Shown here piece after piece: positions 7,551 to 16,789 of a stretch of DNA of 36,644 bases. How positions within the stretch are numbered: position 1 is the stretch's first letter; each line of letters begins with the position of its first letter. The DNA comes from Acaryochloris sp. IP29b_bin.148 (lineage in GTDB: Bacteria; Cyanobacteriota; Cyanobacteriia; Thermosynechococcales; Thermosynechococcaceae): contig NZ_JANQOY010000127.1 in assembly GCF_028285565.1 (NCBI RefSeq), positions 1 to 36,644 of the forward strand. The letters are read 5' to 3'. Position numbers and translations under genes: made by a program. Below the pieces are notes generated by a model. The model had not been told where the DNA came from. It was given only the letters and a program-made list of their open reading frames with translations, and did not search any database.

Positions 7551-8414
7551 CTAGAACGGTAAAACAACTTTGGGTTTGAGGACACCCTCAATGATCTCAC
7601 CCATCCCCAAAAACCGATCACTCCGGACTTGAACGATCTGATCTAGAGTACCCACTTGAGGAAGTTTTTGCCCCCAGCAAAAGCGCTGGGCTTCGGCTGG
7701 AGGCAAGGTGATGACCGGTTGTTGTAAGGAAAATGATGGTGCAAGGGGGAGAAATGTTCCTTGCTGCACCTGATCCGCTAGCGTTTCGAAGGTCAGACTA
7801 TCGGCTAAGGCAAAGCCACAGCTAAGGGTACGAGTGAGTTGAGCCAGGGTTGCGCCTGGGCCTAATGCGGCTCCTAAATCTCTGGCAATCGACCGAATAT
7901 AGGTCCCCGGACCACATGCGATCGCAACTTCCACCTCAAAATATGGGGACGTTCGCCAATCCAGCACCTGAATCTCAAAGACCTCTACTGTGCGGAGGGG
8001 TGCCTCCACCGCTTGGCCCTGACGAGCCAGATCATACAATCGCTGGCCTTGAACCTGAATCGCACTGAACGCCGGAGGGCGTTGCTCAATTGAGCCAATA
8101 AAAGGCAATAGGGCTTGCTCCACTGCTGGCCTGGACAGATGATCAGCAGTCTGCTCCGTCAGCACCTCTCCCGCCAAATCATCGGTCGTGGTGGTGAGGC
8201 CAAATCGAATAGTGGCTTGATACGCTTTTTGCGTCGGCAAATACGGCAGCAAACGGGTCGCCGATCCCAGGGCAATCGGCAAAACCCCCGTCGCCAAAGG
8301 GTCAAGGGTACCGCCATGTCCGACCCGCTTCAGACCACAGATTCGCCGGACCTTGCCCACACAATCATGGGAGGTCATACCTGGCGGTTTATGCAGATTA
8401 AGAAAACCCAGCAT
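7551..8414 (-). CDS. truB: tRNA pseudouridine(55) synthase TruB
   Basis: A 287-residue protein that isomerises U55 of the T-arm in tRNAs. It starts with the family signature MLGFLNLHKPPGMTSHD. The catalytic Asp lies in GGTLDPLATGVLP, and the YxxxxxFG-like strand (YQATIRFGLTTTTDD) and FSAIQVQGQRLYDLAR follow. The C-terminal region carries the PUA-like tail. Its ATG overlaps the stop of the upstream hydrolase by one base (TAATG), so the two are likely translationally coupled. Confidence 0.96.
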   Translation of the reverse strand: MLGFLNLHKPPGMTSHDCVGKVRRICGLKRVGHGGTLDPLATGVLPIALGSATRLLPYLPTQKAYQATIRFGLTTTTDDLAGEVLTEQTADHLSRPAVEQALLPFIGSIEQRPPAFSAIQVQGQRLYDLARQGQAVEAPLRTVEVFEIQVLDWRTSPYFEVEVAIACGPGTYIRSIARDLGAALGPGATLAQLTRTLSCGFALADSLTFETLADQVQQGTFLPLAPSFSLQQPVITLPPAEAQRFCWGQKLPQVGTLDQIVQVRSDRFLGMGEIIEGVLKPKVVLPF

Positions 8415-10072
8415 TAAGACTCCTGTGGACTCGGAGCAGGCGGTAAAGATAGCGCTGGCGTCAGATGTAAGGTCAACGGTTCTTGGCTTAAATTGGCAGC
8501 ATAGCTAGGTGTCAGAAACCGGTCAAACGCCTCCTGTCGCTGAATATAACGCCCAAAAAAGGCCGTACTTAAAGCTCTGACATAGTAGCGGGCCAAGGCA
8601 CTCGGCCCCCTTGCTCCACCAAAGCCGGGGAGTCCATTTGACGATGTCACAGCGGTATTGCCCGTGGAAAAGTGCGTGCCATTATTCATCAGTACCAAGC
8701 GTTTTTCAGCGTGGGTCAGCCAGGTAAACGGTTGAATTTGCTCGGGTAAAGCGGGTGCAATTGTGTCAGCACCGCCCGTCATCATCATCACAGGCACTTT
8801 GACATTCTGATACCCCGATTTCCCGAATAAATTGCTGCCAATCGGACTAATGGCAATCACACCTTGAATTCTAGAATCCACCAGCTCAACGGTTGGGTCT
8901 GAAGACTGCAAAGCCTGACACTGCAACACCAGTGAGACATTAAAGGTGTTATCCAAGCCCGTGCTGCAAGCCTGTCTGAGCTGGGCAAAGTTAGGCGTGG
9001 CTCCAGCCAGGGCGAGAGCCGTATATCCGCCATAGGAATGACCTAACATACCGACTCTCTTCAAATCTAAGCGCCCTTGAAACCGTGGATCGGTAATGGA
9101 GTTCTGTTCTAAAGTATCCAAGATATAGCTCACATCCAAGGGACGATCGAGAAATTCAGTTCGATCAATCACATCTTGAGCGCGCCCTCGAAACAGATCA
9201 GCAATCTGTTGCCCATTACTGCCAGAATGTTCGGGCATAATCACCACATAGCCATGGGACGCCAAATGTTGGGCTAAGTAGGCATAGGTACTACGATCCG
9301 AATTAAATCCATGGGAAATCACCACCACTGGATAGGGTTGATCCGAGGCGGTGGTGGGGAAATAGATATCCGTCACAATCTCCCGCGCTCGTTGGGTATA
9401 GGCCAACCGTTTCTCGCTCTCGTCCTTCATCTCCAGCGTGATTTTTTCCCAAGTATCGGGACCTGAGCGAGACAAAAACCACCCCATTAAACTATCGGCC
9501 TGAGGCTCCGCTTGAGATTGTTGGATCACCGCAGCAACCGCAGTATTCGTCGTTTTAACCACTTGCTGAATTTGATTGAGCAGGTCCAAGGTTTTGGTCA
9601 GATCCACTTGAATGCCCGGATTAGGAAAATTGCGCAATACACTCAGCGCCGTCAACCCTTCTGGATCCTTCGCAGCCAAAATCAAGGCTGACCGCAAGGC
9701 ATGAAAACTACCTTGGCCAGACTTCGTACGGACTACTTGTTGCACCCGATTGAGCAAGGCTTCGCCGACGGGCGTATACAAAAACTGGGCCACCGCAACG
9801 GTATTGAGATTCAGCCGCTCCTGCAAACTCGCCCGCAGCTGCGTTTGCTGTTCTGGGTTGAAGTAACCCAAATAGGGGGCTAAGGCTGAACTGGACTCTC
9901 CCTCCTTGGCATAGCGCTCTAGATCTCGCACCGGAATCGATCGTTCTAAGAAGAGGAAAGAGACAAAGATACGCTCGGCAGCAAAGAGCGGACTCGCCTG
10001 TAGTAACACCACAGACAAAGCGATGCCGACTAAACGGCGAGATCGAGAAAAAATCTGTTGCGGACGTTTCAT
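8414..10072 (-). CDS. Exported alpha/beta hydrolase with N-terminal DUF1400 domain
   Basis: A 552-residue protein from the ATG at 10072. A longer frame to a TTG at 10087 is less likely because MKRPQQIFSRSRRLVG plus a hydrophobic stretch ending in SPLFA is a normal signal peptide. Residues about 35-170 match the cyanobacterial DUF1400 domain (AERIFVSFLFLERSIPVRDL). The hydrolase domain follows: VVVISHGFNSDRSTYAYLA (oxyanion side), the nucleophile elbow GHSYGG, the acid region after VMMMTGGADT, and a late His in NNGTHFS. It resembles dienelactone hydrolase or PAF-acetylhydrolase-type esterases; substrate unknown. It is the first gene of a coupled pair with truB and diverges from thiC. Confidence 0.88.
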   Translation of the reverse strand: MKRPQQIFSRSRRLVGIALSVVLLQASPLFAAERIFVSFLFLERSIPVRDLERYAKEGESSSALAPYLGYFNPEQQTQLRASLQERLNLNTVAVAQFLYTPVGEALLNRVQQVVRTKSGQGSFHALRSALILAAKDPEGLTALSVLRNFPNPGIQVDLTKTLDLLNQIQQVVKTTNTAVAAVIQQSQAEPQADSLMGWFLSRSGPDTWEKITLEMKDESEKRLAYTQRAREIVTDIYFPTTASDQPYPVVVISHGFNSDRSTYAYLAQHLASHGYVVIMPEHSGSNGQQIADLFRGRAQDVIDRTEFLDRPLDVSYILDTLEQNSITDPRFQGRLDLKRVGMLGHSYGGYTALALAGATPNFAQLRQACSTGLDNTFNVSLVLQCQALQSSDPTVELVDSRIQGVIAISPIGSNLFGKSGYQNVKVPVMMMTGGADTIAPALPEQIQPFTWLTHAEKRLVLMNNGTHFSTGNTAVTSSNGLPGFGGARGPSALARYYVRALSTAFFGRYIQRQEAFDRFLTPSYAANLSQEPLTLHLTPALSLPPAPSPQES

Positions 10073-10327
10073 TCTGGTTTTATTCAACCCTTCAACCCAT
10101 CGTGCGGTTTATCCAAGGGGGCCACTCGCTATGCCAGGATCTATTTGCAGACAGTGCCACACCCTACCTTTGCCAGCCTAATGCTTTGCCGCTATAGTTG
10201 TCACAGATTGCCACCAATTCTGATCCCAGAGGGGCAGGATGAGACAGGCAACAGAAAAAGTCTACAAAGCCTTGCAAAACTTAAAGGAAATTGTAGGAAT
10301 CTGCTTTACAGAGCAATGTTACGATTT

Positions 10328-11803
<1,476 letters not shown>

Positions 11804-11819
11804 GCTGAGGCATTTCGAG

Positions 11820-12656
11820 ATGAAGGGTAAAGACCGACAATCTAGGCATGGGTGTCTTTGGCGACGGGGCGTATGGCTCAGCTTGGTCCTCTGTTGGTTG
11901 TGTTGGTCTTTGCCCGCGATCGCAAGCCCATTGGCAGAACGGCTCAGTACATTTCCTGAATGGCAAGGCAAGCCTGTCCTCAAACCTGCAACGGGCAGTT
12001 TAATTTATCCAGACTGGTTTTTAGGAGACTGGCAGGTGACCAGCACCCTAGTGGATATGGCCGCTCCCTTAGCCCCCCAACTGGTGACGCCAGGCTATGC
12101 CGACAATCAGGAACATTTGAATGAACCCGTCACATTTAAGGTGCGCTTTATTGAAGAACCAACCCCAATCAGAACCAAAGTGCTGGCGGGCGCATCGCCT
12201 TGGGAGCTATTGTCTCGTAAGCCATCTGTGATTGCCGATTTAGTGTTTAATGGCCGTAGTTTAGCAGCAGCCTATTTAGGGGATGATGCCGTTAAACAAG
12301 TGACGATCGATCCTCGCTTTCCGAATCGTCAAACCACTGTATTGAAACAAGATCGGCAGCTAATCTCGACGATTAGCGATCGCAACACTGAATTTAACCC
12401 TAAAACCGACACATGGATTGCGAGTGAACTCTTTCAGCAAGAGTTTCGCAGCAATACTCAGATTTATCTCAATCAGGTTGAAAACACCACCGCTTATCGC
12501 TACATTAATACCCTTCCTGCCCAGATCGATGCCGATCAGGTGACTGCAATTTATCTGTCGCCTCAAGATCCCGATTATTTTCAGGCCTTTAATCAGCCAG
12601 TTGCCCTCTATCGCTACCATCTAGTCCTCACCGCTATCCAAGTAGATGAGCGATAA
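11820..12656 (+). CDS. Exported DUF6816-like protein, possibly thylakoid lumen or periplasm
   Basis: A 278-residue protein with a signal peptide (residues about 1-36: basic start, then VWLSLVLCWLCWSLPAIA). The mature part begins with a characteristic segment of this cyanobacteria/plastid-conserved family, PDWFLGDWQVTSTLVDMAAP, followed by beta-rich sequence ending in a YLSPQDPDYFQAFNQPVALYRY block. The family has no established biochemical role that I can state. It starts 16 nt after the thiC stop with a GAGG ribosome site, so it may be co-transcribed with thiC, though no functional link is evident. Confidence 0.78.
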   Translation: MKGKDRQSRHGCLWRRGVWLSLVLCWLCWSLPAIASPLAERLSTFPEWQGKPVLKPATGSLIYPDWFLGDWQVTSTLVDMAAPLAPQLVTPGYADNQEHLNEPVTFKVRFIEEPTPIRTKVLAGASPWELLSRKPSVIADLVFNGRSLAAAYLGDDAVKQVTIDPRFPNRQTTVLKQDRQLISTISDRNTEFNPKTDTWIASELFQQEFRSNTQIYLNQVENTTAYRYINTLPAQIDADQVTAIYLSPQDPDYFQAFNQPVALYRYHLVLTAIQVDER

Positions 12657-12683
12657 GTTCTATCTGCCCATGGCGTCACCGCA

Positions 12684-12705
12684 ATGCCTGAGACAATTTC
12701 ATCAG
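12684..12705 (+). terminator. Possible hairpin after the DUF6816 gene
   Basis: GCCTGA at 12684-12689 and TCAGGC at 12700-12705 form a 6-bp stem with a 10-nt loop about 30 nt past the stop. There is no clear T-run, so termination is only a possibility. Confidence 0.25.
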
Positions 12706-12820
12706 GCTTGGGAAAGCGATGCTAAAATCGGGGCAATTACAGCACCCTCGGAACGTAATACGACTCCAGCCGTAGAAAATGGCTGACTGTTGATAGGCGT
12801 AATTTACACAAACTGCAGCT

Positions 12821-13366
12821 ATGACTCTCTCTAATAAGCAGATAGCATCCCCATCCTCTCCTAACGATTCATCAGACGTAAATCAGCCTGTCGATGTTGT
12901 CGTAGGAGCCAATCCAAATAATGAAGAAGTAGACCTAAACACACTCAATAAAATTCGGGATCTGCTCTTCGGTCAACAGGTGCAAAAACACGAACAACAA
13001 CTGAACCAATTAGGACATCGATTGGATCAGGAATATGCTGACCTCCGCCATCATATCGATCAAGGTTTACAATCCCTGGAAGCGTCCATGCGGAAGGAGT
13101 TGAAAGCGCTGACCAAGACCCTAAAAACCAATCATGACGAGCAAACGGCAGCGGTTTCCGATCTTCACGATGAGTATGAGACAGGCATGGCCGCTGTTGA
13201 AGCGAAAATTGAACGGTTAGGAGATGATTTCAATCAAAAGCATGATGAACTCAGAGCGCTCCTAGAGCGTGAGGTGCAAGAACTTAATACCGTAGATGAC
13301 GCCGATCGCGCTCACTTAGCCGACCTCTTTAGCGAATTAGCGCTCAACATTCGTGCCCATCGATAG
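12821..13366 (+). CDS. Coiled-coil protein linked to the OmpA/GTPase cluster
   Basis: A 181-residue acidic cytoplasmic protein. After a disordered N-terminus (1-40), residues about 44-60 read LNKIRDLLFGQQVQKHEQQL. This resembles the 'L-R-x-L-L-hydrophobic-G' start of the cytoplasmic domain in the neighbouring OmpA-domain protein (LTELRSLLIGPDLKERFE). Residues about 60-165 are a long charged coiled coil. It has no membrane segment. It ends about 160 nt before the OmpA-domain gene on the same strand. The shared motif suggests the two proteins use the same docking element or come from a common module; that is inference. Confidence 0.75.
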   Translation: MTLSNKQIASPSSPNDSSDVNQPVDVVVGANPNNEEVDLNTLNKIRDLLFGQQVQKHEQQLNQLGHRLDQEYADLRHHIDQGLQSLEASMRKELKALTKTLKTNHDEQTAAVSDLHDEYETGMAAVEAKIERLGDDFNQKHDELRALLEREVQELNTVDDADRAHLADLFSELALNIRAHR

Positions 13367-13528
13367 TCTTGGGTGCGCGGATAGTCGAGCTATCATGGTC
13401 ATAACTTCATGGGGATGGGGCTGCGCGTCATTCGCTTTCCACCGGATGCCGATCAGCCCTTTTACCCTGGAACTATCGATCGTGACAGCGCTTCTTTTAG
13501 ACCATCCATCATTGCAGCCTTTTGTTCA

Positions 13529-15289
13529 ATGAGTGACCTACCCGCTAAAACCAATCACGGAGAGTCTGCCTCCCATCCAGAAGAGCAGCTCTCAACGAAC
13601 GACCTCACTGAGCTGCGCAGCTTACTGATTGGACCCGATTTGAAAGAGCGCTTTGAAAACGCCAAACTGCGTTCCGAAGATGTGAGTCGCGTTTTACCAG
13701 AAGCGGTTAATCTCACACTGCAGACGGGTGATCCAGCTTTTCCATCCGCCATGGTGCCCACGGTCGAACATGCCATTAAGTCTTCCGTCAATACCGACCA
13801 AAACATTTTGTCTGAAGCGTTATTCCCCATTATGGGGCCGGCGATTCGGAAATCGATCGCAGCCGCCATTCAAAACTTAACAAACTCCCTCAATCAGAGC
13901 TTGGAGCATAGTTTATCGCCTCAAAGTCTCAGCTGGCGCTTCGAAGCTTGGCGAACGGGAAAGTCGTTTGCGGAAGTGCTGTTGCTCCGCACCTTAGTCT
14001 ATCAAGTTGAACAAGTTTTCCTGATTCATAAAACCTCTGGCTTAGTTCTCCAGCATTTAGCTGCTGAAACAGCAGCCGCACAGGATGCAGACCTGGTGTC
14101 TGCTATGTTTACGGCCATTCAAGATTTTGTTCGGGACTCCTTTAGCGTTAGCGATGACACCTTAGGTAGCCTGCAAGTGGGTGAACTAACGATCTGGGTA
14201 AACGAAGGACCACAAGCCCTGATTGCCTGCGTTATTCGGGGAAATCCCCCCAGTAAACTGCGGCTGACCATGGAAAATTCCCTGGAGCGCATCCATCTTC
14301 TGCATGAGCGACAAATGCATCAATTTCAAGGAGACAGCAGTGTCTTTGAATCTTGCCGTCCTTACCTAGATGACTGTTTACAATCCCAGTATCAAGCCAA
14401 GCAAAAGCGGTCTTCTCCCTTGAAATGGATTGGAGGAGCTGCAAGCATTCTGCTCTTGGGTTTTGGAGCCTGGACCTTTTTTGCCATACAAGAACAACAT
14501 CAGGTGCAAAGCTTTGTTAATCAACTGAATCAAGAACCCGGAATTGTCGTTTTGCAGACGACAAAACAAGATGGGCAATATACCATCTCTGGCCTCAAAG
14601 ATCCGCTGGCGGCTCAACCGACCAACTTAATCACGCAGACCGATCTCGATCCAGAGAAGATCCAGTTTGTCTGGGAACCCTATCTTTCCTTTAACGCGGA
14701 GTTTCTAGAGTCTAGAGTCACGGCATTGCTCCAGCCCCCCGAAACCGTCCGTCTCACCATTGATCCCAAGGGCTTTATCCAAGCCTCTGGGACTGCCCCC
14801 CAAGCCTGGATTGACGAAGCTCAGACGTTAGCACTACGCCTTCCTAATATCAGCCGATTCAATACCCAGAATGTGCTCCCGATTGAAAGCAAAGCTCTCG
14901 CCACGCTGAAGCAAAAGATTGAAGCGAAAACGGTACTCTTTACCCAAAATGCTCAACTCGTGTCTCAGCAAGATGGCATGTTGAAATCCCTGGCCCAGGA
15001 TCTGAGCGCCCTACTACAGACGGCGAAAACCCTCAAACAGCCCATTACTGTACTGGTGGAAGGACATACGGATACCATCGGCGCGGAATTGATCAATCTC
15101 TCTGTCAGAGAGACACGGGCCAAGGCAGTCATCTCAATTTTGGCCAAACAAGGAATTAATCGCAGCATCTTTAAAATGGTTAACGTTGAACCACCCGCCT
15201 CTAGCTCAACCACCACAACACCCAATCTTTCTAATCGCAAGGTTACCTTCAAAGTTCTGTTTGTTCATCCATCGGAAGCGAAGCAATAA
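13529..15289 (+). CDS. Inner-membrane OmpA-domain protein with large cytoplasmic N-terminal domain
   Basis: About 586 residues from the ATG at 13529. An upstream in-frame ATG at 13409 would add 40 residues with no recognisable character. There is no signal peptide. Residues about 20-295 are cytoplasmic and begin with the 'LRSLLIG...SEDVSRVLPEAV' motif. Residues about 298-320 are a membrane helix (WIGGAASILLLGFGAWTFFA). A BON-like periplasmic region follows. The C-terminal OmpA-like domain shows VLVEGHTDTIG and NLSVRETRAKAV, whose Asp and Arg are the known diaminopimelate-binding residues. It would tether peptidoglycan to a cytoplasmic signalling domain. It ends 3 nt before the small GTPase gene. 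Confidence 0.88.
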   Translation: MSDLPAKTNHGESASHPEEQLSTNDLTELRSLLIGPDLKERFENAKLRSEDVSRVLPEAVNLTLQTGDPAFPSAMVPTVEHAIKSSVNTDQNILSEALFPIMGPAIRKSIAAAIQNLTNSLNQSLEHSLSPQSLSWRFEAWRTGKSFAEVLLLRTLVYQVEQVFLIHKTSGLVLQHLAAETAAAQDADLVSAMFTAIQDFVRDSFSVSDDTLGSLQVGELTIWVNEGPQALIACVIRGNPPSKLRLTMENSLERIHLLHERQMHQFQGDSSVFESCRPYLDDCLQSQYQAKQKRSSPLKWIGGAASILLLGFGAWTFFAIQEQHQVQSFVNQLNQEPGIVVLQTTKQDGQYTISGLKDPLAAQPTNLITQTDLDPEKIQFVWEPYLSFNAEFLESRVTALLQPPETVRLTIDPKGFIQASGTAPQAWIDEAQTLALRLPNISRFNTQNVLPIESKALATLKQKIEAKTVLFTQNAQLVSQQDGMLKSLAQDLSALLQTAKTLKQPITVLVEGHTDTIGAELINLSVRETRAKAVISILAKQGINRSIFKMVNVEPPASSSTTTTPNLSNRKVTFKVLFVHPSEAKQ

Positions 15290-15292
15290 CAT

Positions 15293-15784
15293 ATGCTCCA
15301 AAAAAAGATTTGTATGGTCGGTGCCTTTGCGACAGGGAAGACGAGCTTAATTGCTCGATACGTTCAGGGGATTTATTCCGATAAATATCAAACCACGGTT
15401 GGGGTCAAAATTGATAAAAAGATGGTCAGCGTGGAGGGGGAAGATCTCACCTTAATTCTCTGGGATATTCATGGTGAAGATGAATTCCAAAAAATTAGAA
15501 TGTCATATTTGCGGGGGTCAGCCGCCTATATTTTGGTGGTAGATGGCACCCGACGAGATACATTAGGAACAGTGTTTCACTTACAAGCTAAGGTTGAAGA
15601 CACGATTGGCAAAGTGCCATTTATTACAATTTTCAATAAGTATGATCTGAGTCAAGACTGGGAAATCGGAGAGGAAGACCTCGAAGAACTCTCCCAGCGA
15701 CAATGGTTGTACTGTATGGGAAGTGCAAGGACAGGTCTAGGAGTCGAAGAGTGCTTTACACAACTAGCGCAACTGATGATTTAA
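15293..15784 (+). CDS. Rab/Ras-like small GTPase
   Basis: A 163-residue single-domain GTPase with eukaryote-like order of motifs: G1 GAFATGKTS (residues 8-16), switch I around YQTTVGVK, G3 WDIHGEDEF, G4 NKYD and G5 GSART. The stretch after G3 (IRMSYLRGSAAYILVVD) is strikingly Rab-like. Compared with Ras, the G12 position is Phe and the catalytic Gln61 position is Glu (DTAGQ becomes DIHGE), so intrinsic hydrolysis may be low. There is no lipidation Cys at the C-terminus. It sits 3 nt after the OmpA-domain gene and 6 nt before the pseudo-cyclase gene, implying an operon and a joint function. Confidence 0.93.
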   Translation: MLQKKICMVGAFATGKTSLIARYVQGIYSDKYQTTVGVKIDKKMVSVEGEDLTLILWDIHGEDEFQKIRMSYLRGSAAYILVVDGTRRDTLGTVFHLQAKVEDTIGKVPFITIFNKYDLSQDWEIGEEDLEELSQRQWLYCMGSARTGLGVEECFTQLAQLMI

Positions 15785-15790
15785 AGACAC

Positions 15791-16789
15791 ATGTTGAACT
15801 TGCCTCAACCCATCGTCACGTTCCTTTGTTCTACTGTCGTTCGTGATCGCTTTCCTGCGTATCTCCAAATTAGTAAGGACGGAGCGTTATTAGCCTTTGG
15901 TGGGGATTGCGATCGCTATGGTCTCAATCCACTCACCCTCCACAACCTCGTAGACGAGCAAATCTTTTTCTTGGCTGGCTTATTGCCCCTGGAAGAATCG
16001 GCCCTGCATATTCCCTTTTTGCAAATTGAAGAGGATATCATTGCTGAGGTTCATCTCTTTGCCGAGCAGGAACAGGATTGGGTCCTCTTGTTTGATGCCA
16101 CCACTGAAAATGCCAAGCATGTTCTGATTCAACAAAAAGTCAATGATCTCAGCTTGCTCAGACGCAAACAGGCTAAATCTCTCAGCCAATGGATGGATGC
16201 AGAGACGGTGGCTGAAAATATCTTGGATATCCGACCTGCTGGTGAACAGAAATTACTCACCATTTTAGTGATCAAATGCTGCAGCATCTCTGGCCTGGAA
16301 ACGCCAACCCCCACCACAAATCCCTTAAGAGAATTGGATGCTTATCTGTCTACTATCTCTCCGCTTATTTTGGATGAGGGCGGTCTTATTCACCAAAGTA
16401 TTGGCAATTCCATTGTTGCTGTTTTTGGTGCCTTGCCTTCCACACAGGATGCTTCCCAACAAGCGATCGCAGCCAGCATACGCATTTTAGATACCTTTCA
16501 AGATCAGTCTTCCCATCAGCATGCTGCCACCCAGTGTGCATTGGTAGTGACGACTGGCACAGTTACAGTGGGCTTGCTGCAAGTGGGCTTTGGCAAAACC
16601 TTAACCGTGATGGGACAGCCCATGGATATCGCGGTGAATTTAAACGAAATCTCGCAAGCAGGGACCTTGATCATCGACAAACAGACCTTTGATAGGCTAG
16701 ATCAAAGGCAGAGGTGCTTTGTCCCCACTTCTTTAGCGGAAAATACAATGGTTGACTTACCCTCCCTGTATTCATACCAGAAATCATGA
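15791..16789 (+). CDS. PAS-like sensor with degenerate class III nucleotide cyclase domain
   Basis: A 332-residue protein. Residues about 1-130 form a PAS-like domain and a short helix. Residues about 150-315 follow the class III cyclase pattern: LTILVIKCCSISGLE, then GGLIHQSIGNSIVAVFGALP, then TGTVTVGLLQ...TVMGQPMDIAVNL. Both metal-binding Asp residues are lost: the first position is Lys162 and the second is Asn206 (GD to GN). It therefore should not make cAMP or cGMP and probably acts as a binding or regulatory module. It overlaps the GGDEF-EAL gene by 4 nt (ATGA), so translation is coupled. Confidence 0.85.
   Translation: MLNLPQPIVTFLCSTVVRDRFPAYLQISKDGALLAFGGDCDRYGLNPLTLHNLVDEQIFFLAGLLPLEESALHIPFLQIEEDIIAEVHLFAEQEQDWVLLFDATTENAKHVLIQQKVNDLSLLRRKQAKSLSQWMDAETVAENILDIRPAGEQKLLTILVIKCCSISGLETPTPTTNPLRELDAYLSTISPLILDEGGLIHQSIGNSIVAVFGALPSTQDASQQAIAASIRILDTFQDQSSHQHAATQCALVVTTGTVTVGLLQVGFGKTLTVMGQPMDIAVNLNEISQAGTLIIDKQTFDRLDQRQRCFVPTSLAENTMVDLPSLYSYQKS

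Noticed and set aside
13409..13528. N-terminal extension of the OmpA-domain protein
   Set aside because: The extra 40 residues have no recognisable features; the family-like sequence begins after the ATG at 13529.
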